A DNA stretch of 64,000 nucleotides from Acidobacteriota bacterium. Lineage in GTDB: Bacteria > Acidobacteriota > Terriglobia > Acidiferrales > UBA7541. The notes under the pieces were generated by a model. That model worked only from the letters and a program-made list of their open reading frames with translations, was not told the DNA's origin and did no database searches. Both the position numbers and the translations under genes were made by a program. Where the stretch lies: assembly GCA_021324935.1 (NCBI GenBank), contig JAJPIE010000012.1, forward strand, positions 186,001 to 250,000, read 5' to 3'. Shown here piece after piece: positions 9,631 through 19,244 of the stretch. How positions within the stretch are numbered: position 1 is the stretch's first letter; each line of letters begins with the position of its first letter.

Positions 9631-11358
9631 CTACGGGAGAGATCTATCCCGATAGGTGTCTTTGCCGCCCATAACGGTGAGAAGCACCTTGGTGTTCAGA
9701 ATTTCGGCCGGCGGAATGGTCAGGATGTCTCTTGAGAGGACAACAAAATCGGCAAGTTTGCCGGGGGTCAGAGTCCCTCGCGTATTTTCGTCGAAGGTGG
9801 CGTAAGCGCCGTCTCGCGTGAAGTGGCGTAGCGCCGCTCGCACCGAGATACGTCCCGCCGGATACCATCCCCCGGCCGGCGTTCCTTCCGGTGTCATCCG
9901 GGTTACGGCGCAATAGATTGCGGGCAACGGCTCAAAGGGAAATACGCCCCAATCGCTGCCGAAGGCTTGCACAATGCCTGCGTCGTCAAAGATCTTAAAG
10001 GAGTCGGCATGCGAAGCCCGTTCCGGACCGAGCAGATCAGCGAAGTTTTCCAGCACGGTCGCGTCCGGATTCGCGAACATGGCTTGCGTTGAAGCAATCA
10101 CACCCAATTGCTTGAAACGGGGAAGATCGGAGAGCAGGGGAACTTCCACATGCTCGACGCGATGGCGGCGGCCGGTTGTGCCATTGGTTTTGGCGGCGTA
10201 CTCGAAAGAGTCCAGGGCCATGTGAATCGCTTTGTCGCCAATCGCGTGCAACATGACCTGAAAGCCTTCCTTATCGAGGAGGGCGACAGTATTGTTCAAG
10301 TCCTCCTGCTCCCAGAAGGGAATACCCGTGCCACCGCCGACGTAGGGCTCAAACATTGCCGCGGTTCGTGCATCCACAGTGCCGTCCAGGACGCCCTTGA
10401 CAGCGATCAATTTCAACATCGGCCCCGGAAAGGTGTCGCGCAGTTTCTTGTACGCCTGCAGGTCGGCTTCGGTAAGAGGCTTGTCCAGCTTATGCTTGGG
10501 AGGTGCGGCATCCCCGGTGTTCGCCAGAATGGGCGGAGCCAGGCGAAGTCGCAACTTCAGGGCATTGGCGGCTGCGGCCCGCTCATAGACGGGAAGAACG
10601 TCAAGATTCGTATAAGCGTCCTGCGCGGCTGTAAGCCCTGCAGCGGCGGCTTTGTCCATGTGTTGCAGCAGGGATTCATATTGATCTTGCAACGTGCGCG
10701 GGGGAATCTTGCTGAACATTAGCTCTTGCGCGGACTCTTTGAGTTCGCCGGTTGGCTCCCCTGTCTTGCTTTTCATGATGTGGCCGTTCGGCGGGTCTGG
10801 CGTGGCGCTGGTGATGCCCGCGATCAGGAGAGCTTGGGAATTCCCGAATCCCATGTGGCCGTCTCGTTCCAGCAAATAGACCGGGCGGTCGGAAATGACC
10901 TCATCTATGAATTTCTTTTCGACTGTTTGATTGGGGAAGGCCGAATAACCCCAGCCATGCCCGGTGATCCACGGCAAGTTCGGATGGGCCTTGGCAAATT
11001 CCGAGAGACGTTGCTGAAAGTCCTTGAGAGTTTCCACACCATGAAGATCGATTTCATTAATCGACGCTCCAGGGAAGTGGAGATGCGAATCCTGAAAGCC
11101 GGGAACCACCAGGCGTCCCTGAAGATCAAGAATGGCGGTGTCCGGGGCAGCCAGGGCTCGAATCTCTTGATCGCTGCCGACCGCAAGAATCTTGTCGCCG
11201 CTTACGGCCAGCGCCTGCGCCTGCGGCCGCATATCATCCTCGGTCCAGATTTTCCCGTTTAGAAAAATACGATCGGCATGTTGCGCAGGGGATTGCGCAA
11301 AGCTGCAAACACTGCCTAGTGCCGTTGCAATGAGTGCCTGCCAGAGTTTTCCCTTCAC
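9631..11358 (-). CDS. Secreted YtcJ-type metal-dependent amidohydrolase
   Basis: A 575-residue exported hydrolase of the amidohydrolase superfamily. The GTG at 11358 is chosen because GAGAGG precedes it and the product begins with a signal peptide (MKGKLWQALIATALGS...FAQ); the frame is open a further 100 codons upstream but that stretch lacks protein-like character. Metal-site motifs of the YtcJ family are present: DSHLHF (HxH), LHAIGDKA, HRVEHVE and GSDWG near the C-terminus. The closing DFVVLSRD / VMGG is the usual second beta-sandwich. Members hydrolyse amide or ester bonds of small molecules; substrate here unknown. Confidence 0.85.
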   Translation of the reverse strand: MKGKLWQALIATALGSVCSFAQSPAQHADRIFLNGKIWTEDDMRPQAQALAVSGDKILAVGSDQEIRALAAPDTAILDLQGRLVVPGFQDSHLHFPGASINEIDLHGVETLKDFQQRLSEFAKAHPNLPWITGHGWGYSAFPNQTVEKKFIDEVISDRPVYLLERDGHMGFGNSQALLIAGITSATPDPPNGHIMKSKTGEPTGELKESAQELMFSKIPPRTLQDQYESLLQHMDKAAAAGLTAAQDAYTNLDVLPVYERAAAANALKLRLRLAPPILANTGDAAPPKHKLDKPLTEADLQAYKKLRDTFPGPMLKLIAVKGVLDGTVDARTAAMFEPYVGGGTGIPFWEQEDLNNTVALLDKEGFQVMLHAIGDKAIHMALDSFEYAAKTNGTTGRRHRVEHVEVPLLSDLPRFKQLGVIASTQAMFANPDATVLENFADLLGPERASHADSFKIFDDAGIVQAFGSDWGVFPFEPLPAIYCAVTRMTPEGTPAGGWYPAGRISVRAALRHFTRDGAYATFDENTRGTLTPGKLADFVVLSRDILTIPPAEILNTKVLLTVMGGKDTYRDRSLP

Positions 11359-11758
11359 TCTGCACCTCTCGAAAAAGTTTCCATGGATCGCTAGAACTGC
11401 ATGCAAATCCGAACAGGCGAAGTCTATAGCGCAATCGCAACTCCTGACCAGATTCTTCAGGTGTCGAGTAGCGGAGTTCAGATGCATGCGTGCGATGAAA
11501 TGAGCCGACACGAGTGCTGCACGGAACGGCACATCAGCGTTCGTTCGATGTCGAGCGTTTTCTTGACCCTCTGCGCGGGCGGCAAGTACACTAGATGTTC
11601 CCGAAGGCCGCCCAAATGACGGGCGGAGCGGCTGGTCCGAGGAAGACCCCGAACCCAACGCGGAGCAAGGTGAGGCGGCGGCAACAGGCTGTCCACGCGC
11701 GGGAGTATGAGGTTTTCCAAAGCCGGAACAACAGCAAACTGTACATAGGGGGAATGCT
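11359..11758. other. 400 bp intergenic region upstream of rpmH
   Basis: No protein-like frame is convincing on either strand. It holds the rpmH promoter described separately. I looked for an origin here because rpmH usually borders oriC, but no TTATCCACA-like cluster or AT-rich tract is visible. Confidence 0.5.
11563..11592 (+). promoter_or_regulatory. Probable sigma-70 promoter of the rpmH-rnpA-yidD-yidC operon
   Basis: TTGACC at 11563-11568 (one mismatch to the -35 consensus) and TACACT at 11587-11592 (two mismatches to the -10) are 18 bp apart and point at rpmH. The predicted transcript starts near 11599, giving a leader of about 160 nt. Confidence 0.55.
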
Positions 11759-11899
11759 TTGCCAAAGCGTACATATCAACCGCGGAAACGCCGCCGCGCC
11801 AAGACCCATGGATTTCGCGTGCGCATGAAAACGGAAGGCGGCCGCAAGGTGTTGGCGTCGCGCCGTAAGAAGGGCCGTCATCGCCTCACGCCCGAGTAG
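11759..11899 (+). CDS. rpmH: Large ribosomal subunit protein bL34
   Basis: A 46-residue ribosomal protein reading [20 protein letters not shown] and ending RHRLTPE, unmistakably bL34. The start is a TTG at 11759, preceded by AGGGGGA at good spacing; no ATG or GTG fits the conserved N-terminus (an ATG at 11754 is out of frame). It is followed by rnpA 40 bp downstream, the standard order. It is short enough to be missed by length-filtered gene calling. Confidence 0.96.
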   Translation: MPKRTYQPRKRRRAKTHGFRVRMKTEGGRKVLASRRKKGRHRLTPE

Positions 11900-11939
11900 C
11901 GGCGAAGGCCCGGCGACGGGCCAGGCGTTTCCTCGCGAA

Positions 11940-12251
11940 ATGCGGCTGGTGCGGAAGAGCGAGTTCGACGAAGTGTACCGCGCTGGCAAGCGCCGCTCGA
12001 GTTCCCACTTCACAGTTTTCGTTCGAGCCAGCGGACAACCGAAGAGCCGCTTCGGGTTCAGCATCAAGAAGGCCTTGGGCGGCGCGGTAGTGCGCAACCG
12101 CATGCGGAGGCGCCTGCGGGAAATCGTCCGCTGCCATCGGCAGGAGATACCCCCGGGATGGGACATTGTGATTCATCCGAAGAGCAGTGTGGCCAAGGCG
12201 CCATTGCCAGCGCTGGTGGCGGATTTTCTACGGCTGATGAAAGGTCTGTGA
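11940..12251 (+). CDS. rnpA: Ribonuclease P protein component
   Basis: Protein subunit of RNase P, which binds the catalytic RNA and the 5' leader of pre-tRNA. The 103-residue product has [18 protein letters not shown] at the N-terminus and the RNR signature in [15 protein letters not shown], both characteristic. The ATG at 11940 lacks a good ribosome binding site; the frame is open upstream into rpmH ([10 protein letters not shown] resembles the family N-terminus) but offers no ATG, GTG or TTG, so translation may depend on rpmH. Its stop overlaps the next start as GTGA, implying translational coupling. Confidence 0.93.
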   Translation: MRLVRKSEFDEVYRAGKRRSSSHFTVFVRASGQPKSRFGFSIKKALGGAVVRNRMRRRLREIVRCHRQEIPPGWDIVIHPKSSVAKAPLPALVADFLRLMKGL

Positions 12252-12652
12252 GTCCCAACGCGGCCCAATTCAGGAGTCAACTCCTCTCTATGAGTCGTCC
12301 ACCGGAAACCAATTCCTCAGGGGCTGAAGCCCATCTAAAAGAGGCGTCTCATGTTGGAGTTAGAGCTCTGACCCCCGCTGTACGCGTGGTGTTGGCTTGC
12401 TTGAGTTGCTACAAGGCGTGGGTTTCGCCGTGGTTTGCCGGCACCTGCCGATACCATCCGACGTGTTCCCGTTACGCGTATGAGGCGATTGAGCGGTTTG
12501 GCGTGTTGCGCGGGAGCTGGCTGGGATTGCGAAGGCTGCTGCGCTGCCATCCATTTACGAAGAGTTTTGGATACGACCCGGTTCCGGAGAAATGGGAAGA
12601 GATGCGAGCGATTTCCGAATTATTGCGCGAGACACATGAGGGCCGGCCGTGA
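12248..12652 (+). CDS. yidD: Membrane protein insertion efficiency factor YidD
   Basis: Small membrane-associated factor that helps YidC/Sec insert inner-membrane proteins. The core is typical: a hydrophobic segment [14 protein letters not shown] followed by [19 protein letters not shown] and the RLLRCHPF motif. I chose the GTG at 12248, which overlaps the rnpA stop as GTGA and follows GAAAGG; an ATG at 12290 is an alternative and would remove 14 residues. Either way the N-terminus is about 40 residues longer than the minimal YidD. The stop overlaps the GTG of yidC in the same way. Confidence 0.92.
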   Translation: MSPNAAQFRSQLLSMSRPPETNSSGAEAHLKEASHVGVRALTPAVRVVLACLSCYKAWVSPWFAGTCRYHPTCSRYAYEAIERFGVLRGSWLGLRRLLRCHPFTKSFGYDPVPEKWEEMRAISELLRETHEGRP

Positions 12653-14418
12653 GCACGCCCCCGAATCAGCTTCCGCCTGTTGTCGGCGCCAAGGACAAGT
12701 TCACGCCGGAGCTGCGCATTCTCGTGGCTTCGCTGCTCTCCATGGTGGTGATCCTGCTCTGGGCAAAATATTTTGGGCCCAAGCCGCCGGTGAACTCGAA
12801 ACCGCAGAATCCTGCTGCACAGACGGCTTCGACCACTCCCGGTAAGCCTGGAACCCCATCCGAGTCCACCCCTGGAGTGACGCCCCCAACGGCATCCGCC
12901 GCCACAACGCCTGCCGTTCCAGCCACTGCAGAAACGCAAGAGCGCACCATCGTTGTTGAAAACGCATTGTATCGTGTCGAGTTTTCCAATCGCGGCGCCG
13001 TGGTGAAGAGCTGGCAGCTTAAGAAGTACAAGGATGACGCAAAGCCGCCGCAGGTGCTGGACGTGGTGCATCCGCAAGCCTCGTCAGAGACGGGCGGCTG
13101 GCCGATGGCGCTGGTCTTCGACGATGCGCAGTTGGGAAATCTCGCAAACTCGGGATTGTATAAGGTTTCAACGGAAGCGAAGTCGCTGGAGGCTCCGGCC
13201 GATCTGGCGTTCATCTGGAGCGACGGGCATCTGCAGGTCGAAAAGAAATTCCATTTTGACCACTCTTATAGCGTCGAAGTGGAAACGAAAGTCACCAATA
13301 ACGGCGCACCTGTGACAGCAGGTTTGGCTTGGCTGGGTGGCTTCGGCGATTTGACGGTGACCAACCCAATCCCCGTGGAAACCGAGTATGTCTTCTATAG
13401 CGAGGAAGGAAAACTGACGACCTTCCCGCACAAAAAGCTGAAGAATGCAGAAGAGATCGGAAACATCTGGCAGGGGGGAAAGGCGTGGACCGGAATCGAA
13501 GACCGCTATTTTGCGGCCGCATTTCTGCCATCGCAGACGGAGCCCTCGCCGCTGGAAGTGCGCTACTGGAAGGCATGGCACACCGTAAAAGTGGACGGCA
13601 AAGACCAGTCCGAGCCGATTCCGCAGGTGGCGACCACAACTCCACTGGCGACAATGAAGATGCGCGTCTTCGTGGGCCCGAAGGATTACGACCTGCTGAA
13701 AGCTATGAAGCCGCCGCTGCACGCGCTGGTGAATTTTGGCTGGCTGGAAATTATCGCCGATCCATTGTTCCACGGCCTGAAATGGCTGCACGAATACATC
13801 CCGAATTGGGGATGGGCCATCGTCGTCCTGACGCTGATCATCAACATGGTGCTCTTCCCATTGCGCATTTCCAGCTACAAAACCACGATGAAAATGCAGC
13901 GCGTGGCGCCGGAGATCAAGCAGATTCAGGACCGCTACAAAAAGTACAAAATGAATGATCCGCGCAAGGCGGAAATGAACAAGGAAGTGATGGCTGTTTA
14001 TTCGCGCGAGGGCATCAACCCGGTTGGCGGGTGCATTCCGCAGCTTTTGCAAATGCCCATCTGGTTCGGATTGTACCGCGCGCTGCAAGGTACGATTGAG
14101 CTGCGGCACGCGCCCTGGTTTGGCTGGATCACGGATCTTTCGGCGAAGGATCCTTATTATATTTTGCCGATGCTGATGGGCGCATCAATGTATTTCTCCT
14201 CGAAGATGACGCCGATGACCACCACCGATCCGCAACAGGCACAGATGATGAAAATCATGCCCATTGCCATGGCAGGAATCTTTTTTATAATTCCCTACCC
14301 CAGCGGCCTAGCGGTATATATTTTGACGAGCGGCCTGGTTGGCGTCGTGCAGCAATGGTATCTGAACCGAACGCATCCCCTTCCCGCAGCGGCCAAGCCG
14401 CCGCGCGCCAAGAAATGA
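12649..14418 (+). CDS. yidC: Membrane protein insertase YidC (Gram-negative type)
   Basis: Inserts and folds inner-membrane proteins with or without SecYEG. The 589-residue protein has the Gram-negative layout: a first transmembrane helix (residues about 25-42), a Pro/Thr-rich linker, a large periplasmic domain (about 100-350), then the conserved insertase core with [38 protein letters not shown] and [13 protein letters not shown], ending in a short basic tail. Starts with GTG at 12649 overlapping the yidD stop (GTGA), so the rnpA-yidD-yidC genes are coupled in series. Confidence 0.97.
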   Translation: MSTPPNQLPPVVGAKDKFTPELRILVASLLSMVVILLWAKYFGPKPPVNSKPQNPAAQTASTTPGKPGTPSESTPGVTPPTASAATTPAVPATAETQERTIVVENALYRVEFSNRGAVVKSWQLKKYKDDAKPPQVLDVVHPQASSETGGWPMALVFDDAQLGNLANSGLYKVSTEAKSLEAPADLAFIWSDGHLQVEKKFHFDHSYSVEVETKVTNNGAPVTAGLAWLGGFGDLTVTNPIPVETEYVFYSEEGKLTTFPHKKLKNAEEIGNIWQGGKAWTGIEDRYFAAAFLPSQTEPSPLEVRYWKAWHTVKVDGKDQSEPIPQVATTTPLATMKMRVFVGPKDYDLLKAMKPPLHALVNFGWLEIIADPLFHGLKWLHEYIPNWGWAIVVLTLIINMVLFPLRISSYKTTMKMQRVAPEIKQIQDRYKKYKMNDPRKAEMNKEVMAVYSREGINPVGGCIPQLLQMPIWFGLYRALQGTIELRHAPWFGWITDLSAKDPYYILPMLMGASMYFSSKMTPMTTTDPQQAQMMKIMPIAMAGIFFIIPYPSGLAVYILTSGLVGVVQQWYLNRTHPLPAAAKPPRAKK

Positions 14419-14473
14419 AGAACGCCGTGACTGCGGGGACCCTGGCCCGCCCGCTGAACTGGTCGAGAACGCC

Positions 14474-14992
14474 ATGAGAAAAGAAGTGGTACGCGAAGGA
14501 AAGTTGGATCGCGCGGCTGCTGCCGAAGCGCTTCGAGAATTCCTGCAAACCATGATTCGCGCAGGCGGACTGGATCTGCAGATTTCTTTGCGAACCTCCG
14601 AGTCGTCCCGTGGCGGCGAGGAAGGTGCAGCGGAGGTCTTCGCCGATTTGGACGGACCAGATAAGGAAATCCTCCTCGCCCGAGGGGGAGAGGTGTTGAA
14701 GGCACTGGAACATCTGGCGTTTCGTGCGCTGCGGCTGGAACCTGCGTTTCATGAAAAGATTCACCTGGACTGCGGCGGCTACCGCGCGCTGCGGTTTGAA
14801 GAACTGCGCATGACGGCCCGAGTGGCAGCAGAGCGCGTGCAGGCTTCGCAGCAGCCGTTTTCGCTAAATCCCATGTCGTCTCGCGAACGGCGGATCGTAC
14901 ACCTGGCACTGAAGGAGTTTCCGGGGGTTCGCACAGAAAGCGTCGGCACGGGAGAAGAACGACAGGTGGTCATTCATCCGGTAAAGAAATAG
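14474..14992 (+). CDS. KhpB/Jag-like R3H-domain RNA-binding protein
   Basis: A 172-residue cytoplasmic protein, 55 bp after yidC. The C-terminal third (MSSRERRIVHLALKEF, then VRTESVGTGEERQVVIHP) is the R3H domain of Jag/KhpB, the usual gene after yidC. The centre resembles the KH-like domain of the family. The N-terminal Jag-N domain of Firmicutes is absent; the shorter form is common outside Firmicutes. Expected to bind RNA and influence cell-envelope growth in other bacteria; role here inferred from the family and position. Confidence 0.85.
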   Translation: MRKEVVREGKLDRAAAAEALREFLQTMIRAGGLDLQISLRTSESSRGGEEGAAEVFADLDGPDKEILLARGGEVLKALEHLAFRALRLEPAFHEKIHLDCGGYRALRFEELRMTARVAAERVQASQQPFSLNPMSSRERRIVHLALKEFPGVRTESVGTGEERQVVIHPVKK

Positions 14993-15120
14993 AAGTTGTG
15001 TGTTTCGAATTGAATCGAAGTGGCCTCGGCTTTGCTTTCCAGACCCACCTATCCTCATCTCAGTCGTCCGAAATTCTTGCACTTTAAGAATCGAGCCCTC
15101 GCCTCCTCAGTCCGGGTTTG

Positions 15121-16317
15121 CTACTTGCCTGCCCAGCCTTGCGAGAGGATGTCCCCTTTGACCGAAATACGCACGACGTAGTCAAACGAAGGCTGGCGAT
15201 CTCGGCGAATCTGCGGAAAGCGCACGTCAAGAAATTCCACCACGGCGTCGGGACCTTCCTTGTGAAAGCGTGTCACCGGGAAACGCGCAAACCACAGAAA
15301 CTTTCGAACATTGGGCAAATTGCGTGCTTTTTCGATGTACGCATTTGTTGGTGCGTCTGGGTAGTAAATGTGTTCAACCGTTGAAGCCAGAACTGGGGGG
15401 GAAAACAATCCTTCGCTCAGGTCCATGCGAACCAGGTAGACACCACCAGGCGCTTGCACGAGCCCCGCCCAGTGCCAGAGCGACGGAGGGAGAGGAAGCG
15501 CTGCGAAGCTCTGAGCCTCGATGTGTTCAGTGGAGATAAACTCCTCCGTGCGCCTCAAGGCCACGCGGTGGGCGAGCGCGGCGCTCAGGACATAAAGGAC
15601 AGCGAGCGCGAGTCCGGCAAGATTCCAGCGAACATATGGCATTCGGGCCCCCCAACCGCGCACGGCCGGCAAAAGGAAAAGCGCTGCGAAGAGCACCGTG
15701 ACGACGACAATGGCATTGTTCGATGTCGGCGCGCCGACAATTGCAGCAAGTTTCGAGATGAGCAAAGGCACAGGCGTAAAAATCAGCCACATGGTCACGG
15801 CCCGACGGCGGAGGTGGTCGGGGTCCTCGTAGGTCCAGGCTAGCAACTGCGGAATTAGCAGGATGGCGGTAAAGCTGAAATCGATGATGAAGAGAACGTC
15901 CCAGGCGGGTCGCGACCAATTGAGCGGTGACCAGACCATCGTGCCGAACGTGGTGACAAGGTCCAGGAAAATATGGCTGAAAATGCCAACTCCCCAAAGC
16001 GCGCAGAGGGAAACATAGGAAGGCGATTCCCACTTGCGCCAACGGCATATCTGAAAAGTCACAGCAGCCAGGATAGCCGCCCAGATTGGCAGGCAGATCA
16101 GCGAATGGGTAATGCTGCGGTGCCACGTGACGATCAGCATCGGATCGCGGGAGAAGAATTCCCGCAGTACATCCGAATCCGGAAAGATTGAACCAAGCAT
16201 GACCGACCAGGTGATGACACGCGCCTTACTCACCGGCGCCGGGGAAAACACGTCTCCGCCCTTGCATACAGCTTTCGCGATCAGGGCGCCGGCGATGCCG
16301 TGAGTGATAGTGTCCAT
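15121..16317 (-). CDS. YdjM-like inner-membrane metal-dependent hydrolase (DUF457)
   Basis: A 398-residue multi-spanning membrane protein. The N-terminus MDTITHGIAGALIAKAV and the histidine pair in WHRSITHS are hallmarks of the LexA-regulated YdjM/DUF457 group, described as membrane-bound metal-dependent hydrolases. About eight hydrophobic segments lie in residues 1-250; the last 150 residues form a soluble domain. True activity is not established for the family. Convergent with khpB, and 19 bp after the selD gene on the same strand. Confidence 0.75.
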   Translation of the reverse strand: MDTITHGIAGALIAKAVCKGGDVFSPAPVSKARVITWSVMLGSIFPDSDVLREFFSRDPMLIVTWHRSITHSLICLPIWAAILAAVTFQICRWRKWESPSYVSLCALWGVGIFSHIFLDLVTTFGTMVWSPLNWSRPAWDVLFIIDFSFTAILLIPQLLAWTYEDPDHLRRRAVTMWLIFTPVPLLISKLAAIVGAPTSNNAIVVVTVLFAALFLLPAVRGWGARMPYVRWNLAGLALAVLYVLSAALAHRVALRRTEEFISTEHIEAQSFAALPLPPSLWHWAGLVQAPGGVYLVRMDLSEGLFSPPVLASTVEHIYYPDAPTNAYIEKARNLPNVRKFLWFARFPVTRFHKEGPDAVVEFLDVRFPQIRRDRQPSFDYVVRISVKGDILSQGWAGK

Positions 16318-16336
16318 GGATGGGGATGGCGCGGGA

Positions 16337-17413
16337 TTAGGTGACCGTTAACAGAGCCGCGCCTTTCGGAAGAACACGTCCAACCCTGGCGGCTGCAATC
16401 TTCTGCGCTTGCAGATTCTCCAGCGCCGCCTCTGCACATTCGGGTGCAATCGAGATCAATAGACCACCGGAAGTCTGCGGATCGTAGAGCAAGGAACGCG
16501 CTTCCTCCGGAACTATTTCCGAAAAGTGAACACAGCCGCCCAGGAATTCCTGATTGTTTTTCAATCCGCCAGGGATCATTCCCTGCCGAGCCGCTTCAAG
16601 TGCGCCGGGGAGTTCCGGGACGGCAGCGTGCTGGATCTCGATGGTGCAGGCGGGGATTCCCTGCTGCGGCGCTCCGAGCGCCATCTCGCGCGCGTGCCCA
16701 AGCAGGCCAAAGCCCGTGACATCGGTGACCGCATGAATGCAATTTGTTAAGGTTTTCGCTTGCACTTCATGCAACACACCCGCTGCCGTGCGGTTCAATT
16801 GCGACATGGAGGCGATCGCCGCGTCCACACTGGATTGCTCTGCGCGCTCTCGTTTGAGTGCCGTGGAAATGATTCCGGTGCCAAGGGGCTTCGTCAACAA
16901 AATTGCGTCATTTGTCTGCGCGCCGACATTTTTCCAAATTTTCTTCGGATGAATGCTGCCGGTAACCGAGTAGCCGAACTGAATGTCGTCATTGCGGATC
17001 GAGTGTCCGCCAATAACGGTGCAATTCGCCTCTTTCATTTTGTCGAGGCCGCCGCGAATGATCTGCTCGAGAATTGCAGTGTCGCCCTTCTCCGGAAAGC
17101 CGACGATCGACAATGCAGAGACCGGCTTGCCGCCCATTGCGTAGACGTCGCTGAGCGAATTGGCGGCCGCAATCTGCCCGAACGTAAAGGGGTCGTCCAC
17201 GATCGGCGTGAAGAAATCGACGGTCTGCACAAGGGCTAGATCCTCGTTGAGCAGATACACACCCGCGTCGTCGTTGGTGTTGAATCCAACGAGCACGTTC
17301 GGGTCATTCGGCATTGGCAGGCGGCGCAGAATTGAGTCCAGAGTCCCGGGACTCAGCTTGGCCGCTCAACCAGCTGCCTTGACCATGGCCGTGAGTTTCA
17401 CGGATTCGGTCAA
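16337..17413 (-). CDS. selD: Selenide, water dikinase, selenocysteine-containing (UGA at codon 16)
   Basis: Makes selenophosphate from selenide and ATP for selenocysteine and selenouridine synthesis. From ATG 17314 onward the product matches SelD (GFNTNDDAGVY, GGHSIRND, DVTGFGLLGHAREM, YDPQTSGGLL), but that start omits the catalytic residue. Reading upstream through an in-frame TGA at 17366-17368 restores the family N-terminus: VKLTAMVKAAG-U-AAKLSPG. Sec16 then occupies the position of E. coli Cys17 and Lys19 that of Lys20. The likely start is TTG at 17413 with GAGG six bases before it, giving 358 residues. A 14-bp palindrome 12 nt after the UGA is a candidate bSECIS element. It implies selA, selB and selC elsewhere in the genome. 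Confidence 0.9.
17341..17368 (-). promoter_or_regulatory. Candidate bacterial SECIS element in selD
   Basis: Read on the minus strand, the UGA (17368-17366) is followed after 11 nt by GAGTC-CCGG-GACTC (17354-17341), a perfect 5-bp stem with a GG in the apical loop 19-20 nt after the UGA. This fits the known bacterial SECIS pattern of a short stem and a guanine-bearing loop 16-37 nt downstream of UGA, the site bound by SelB. Confidence 0.7.
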
Positions 17414-17536
17414 GCCACACCTCACTGTGCTGCGTTTCGATTATAGCGATTGCAGGAAAATCTTGCTCGGGCTGGATGGAAACTCGCCCGTCGGGACAAC
17501 TTGCGCGACAAGCGGAGAAAATGTTCTTATCGCCAG

Positions 17537-18256
17537 ATGCCCTGGGACTTTTGGCTCATCTTTGCATTTCTGGCTGTGGTGATTCCCTGGCGGGGACTCG
17601 TTCGCCTGAAGAAGCTACTGGAGATTCCTTCCGTAGACACGAAGGAAAAATTGGCTCTCTATGCGGCGACGATTGCGTTTCAATGGCTGCTCTGTGGCGT
17701 GGTCGCCTGGCGCGGCTTGGCACGCGGCCTGACCGCAACAGACCTGGGACTGGCGTCCAGCCACTGGGTATTGCTCCTGGTAGAAGGGGCCGCGGGAGCC
17801 GTGCTGATCGGAGGCCTCCAGTGGTTGAATCTGCGCCGTATTGGAAGAACGGAAGGGGCGGCACCGGAGCTAATGCGAAAACTGGCAAAACACCTTTTGC
17901 CAATTAATTTACTTGAGTTTCTACCCTATTCTGCTCTAGCGATTACAGCTGGAGCCTGCGAGGAGTTCATCTACCGGGGCTTCGTCTTGGGCGTTTTAGT
18001 GCGATTGGCACTTCCGGTCTGGATCGCTGTGGTCCTTTCCTCCATCTTGTTCGGCTTGGCCCATGCCTATCAAGGGCGGACGGGAGTTATAAGCACTGGC
18101 GCCTTCGGAGTAGCCCTCGCCGTTGGGAGATTAGGATTAGGAAGTATCGTTCCCGTCATCTTGTGGCACGCCGGACTGGATCTTGCTGCAGGTGTTGCCG
18201 GGCCTAGATACTTGCTGGGCTCAGAATCCAGCGCGAAGCTCGAAGAAGGACGATAG
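17537..18256 (+). CDS. CPBP family intramembrane metalloprotease
   Basis: A 239-residue integral membrane protein of the CAAX protease/bacteriocin-processing (Abi) family. The three metal-site motifs are visible in order: EEFIYR (EExxxR), FGLAHAY (FxxxH) and HAGLD (HxxxD). Six or so hydrophobic segments surround them. The ATG at 17537 (MPWDFWLIFAFL) starts the first helix; an upstream extension of 29 basic residues is considered untranslated. Divergent from selD, with rsmG 20 bp downstream, so the two may be cotranscribed. Substrate unknown. Confidence 0.87.
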   Translation: MPWDFWLIFAFLAVVIPWRGLVRLKKLLEIPSVDTKEKLALYAATIAFQWLLCGVVAWRGLARGLTATDLGLASSHWVLLLVEGAAGAVLIGGLQWLNLRRIGRTEGAAPELMRKLAKHLLPINLLEFLPYSALAITAGACEEFIYRGFVLGVLVRLALPVWIAVVLSSILFGLAHAYQGRTGVISTGAFGVALAVGRLGLGSIVPVILWHAGLDLAAGVAGPRYLLGSESSAKLEEGR

Positions 18257-18275
18257 TCACAGAATATTTACGAAT

Positions 18276-18929
18276 ATGTCAATAGAGCCAGATAAGCCAA
18301 TCTCCGAGGAAACAATCCGGCGTGCGCTGGGCGAATTCAGAATATCTGTTGATTTACAGCAAGTGGTTTTAATTCAACAATATATAAAGCTTTTGCGGCG
18401 TTGGAATGAGAAGCTAAACCTAACGGCAATTCGCGATCCTTTGGAGATACTATATCGTCATTTTTGCGAATCCATGTTCGGCGCCGGTGCAATTCCTGTG
18501 GACAAAGGTCGGCTCGCCGACATTGGTTCCGGCGCGGGATTTCCGGGAGTGCCACTTAAGATCGCGCGGCCAGAGTTGGAATTGGTGCTCGTGGAGTCGA
18601 ATATCAAGAAGGGTACTTTCCTTGCCGAAGTGGCCCGCGAATTGGGACTGAGAGATACTCGCGTGCTCATCAACCGATATGAAGAGCTTGGAGAAGAAGT
18701 GGCACCACTTGATACCGTTTGCTCGAGGGCTGTGGGTGAGTTTGGGCGCTTTTTGGAATGGGCGGCTTCGCCGCAGGTGAGTGCGAAGCAGGTGGCGCTA
18801 TGGATTGGAGGCCGAGACCTGGACGAGGCGCGAAGGTCGAGATTATGGGAGTGGAAAGAACCAATTCCGATTCCACAATCACTGCAGAGGTACATCTTGG
18901 TGGGGACAAAGAAGCAAATGTCGGCGTGA
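18276..18929 (+). CDS. rsmG: 16S rRNA (guanine527-N7)-methyltransferase RsmG
   Basis: Methylates G527 (E. coli numbering) of 16S rRNA using SAM. The 217-residue product shows LLRRWNEKLNLTAI and the SAM site ADIGSGAGFPGVPLKI, followed by SRAVGEF, all diagnostic of RsmG/GidB. The ATG at 18276 is chosen over an upstream in-frame extension that overlaps the protease gene. It keeps the classical rsmG-parA-parB order, with the parS cluster between it and parA. Confidence 0.96.
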   Translation: MSIEPDKPISEETIRRALGEFRISVDLQQVVLIQQYIKLLRRWNEKLNLTAIRDPLEILYRHFCESMFGAGAIPVDKGRLADIGSGAGFPGVPLKIARPELELVLVESNIKKGTFLAEVARELGLRDTRVLINRYEELGEEVAPLDTVCSRAVGEFGRFLEWAASPQVSAKQVALWIGGRDLDEARRSRLWEWKEPIPIPQSLQRYILVGTKKQMSA

Positions 18930-19022
18930 CGACGATATGGACGGAAAGAGGCCGTAATTTGCAGATTTCTACGATTTTGCTCCTTCGCTCGCTCCAAATA
19001 CGCACAGATTCCGTTCTGCTGA

Positions 19023-19038
19023 CGTTCCACGTGAAACA
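19023..19038. promoter_or_regulatory. parS site 1
   Basis: CGTTCCACGTGAAACA matches the widespread parS consensus TGTTYCACGTGRAACA at all positions but the first. Bound by ParB. Confidence 0.85.
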
Positions 19039-19062
19039 TTCAGGCCCTGGTTCCTGCGAAAT

Positions 19063-19078
19063 GGTTTCACGTGGAACA
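19063..19078. promoter_or_regulatory. parS site 2
   Basis: GGTTTCACGTGGAACA, one mismatch to the parS consensus; centre 40 bp from site 1. Confidence 0.87.
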
Positions 19079-19145
19079 GTTGGCGCAAAGACTGCGACGT
19101 AGTTCGGACCTCAAAGTTATTCGCGGCAATTCCTCGTCGGTTGAC

Positions 19146-19161
19146 TGTTTCACGTGGAACG
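19146..19161. promoter_or_regulatory. parS site 3
   Basis: TGTTTCACGTGGAACG, one mismatch at the last position. It runs directly into CGTTTCACGGC, a decayed half site. Confidence 0.87.
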
Positions 19162-19244
19162 TTTCACGGCGTGATTCACAGAAGCGAAGCACGGCGCAGG
19201 CACCCAGATCCCAAGTAGATTCCTTTGAGCCACTTTAAATGAGA

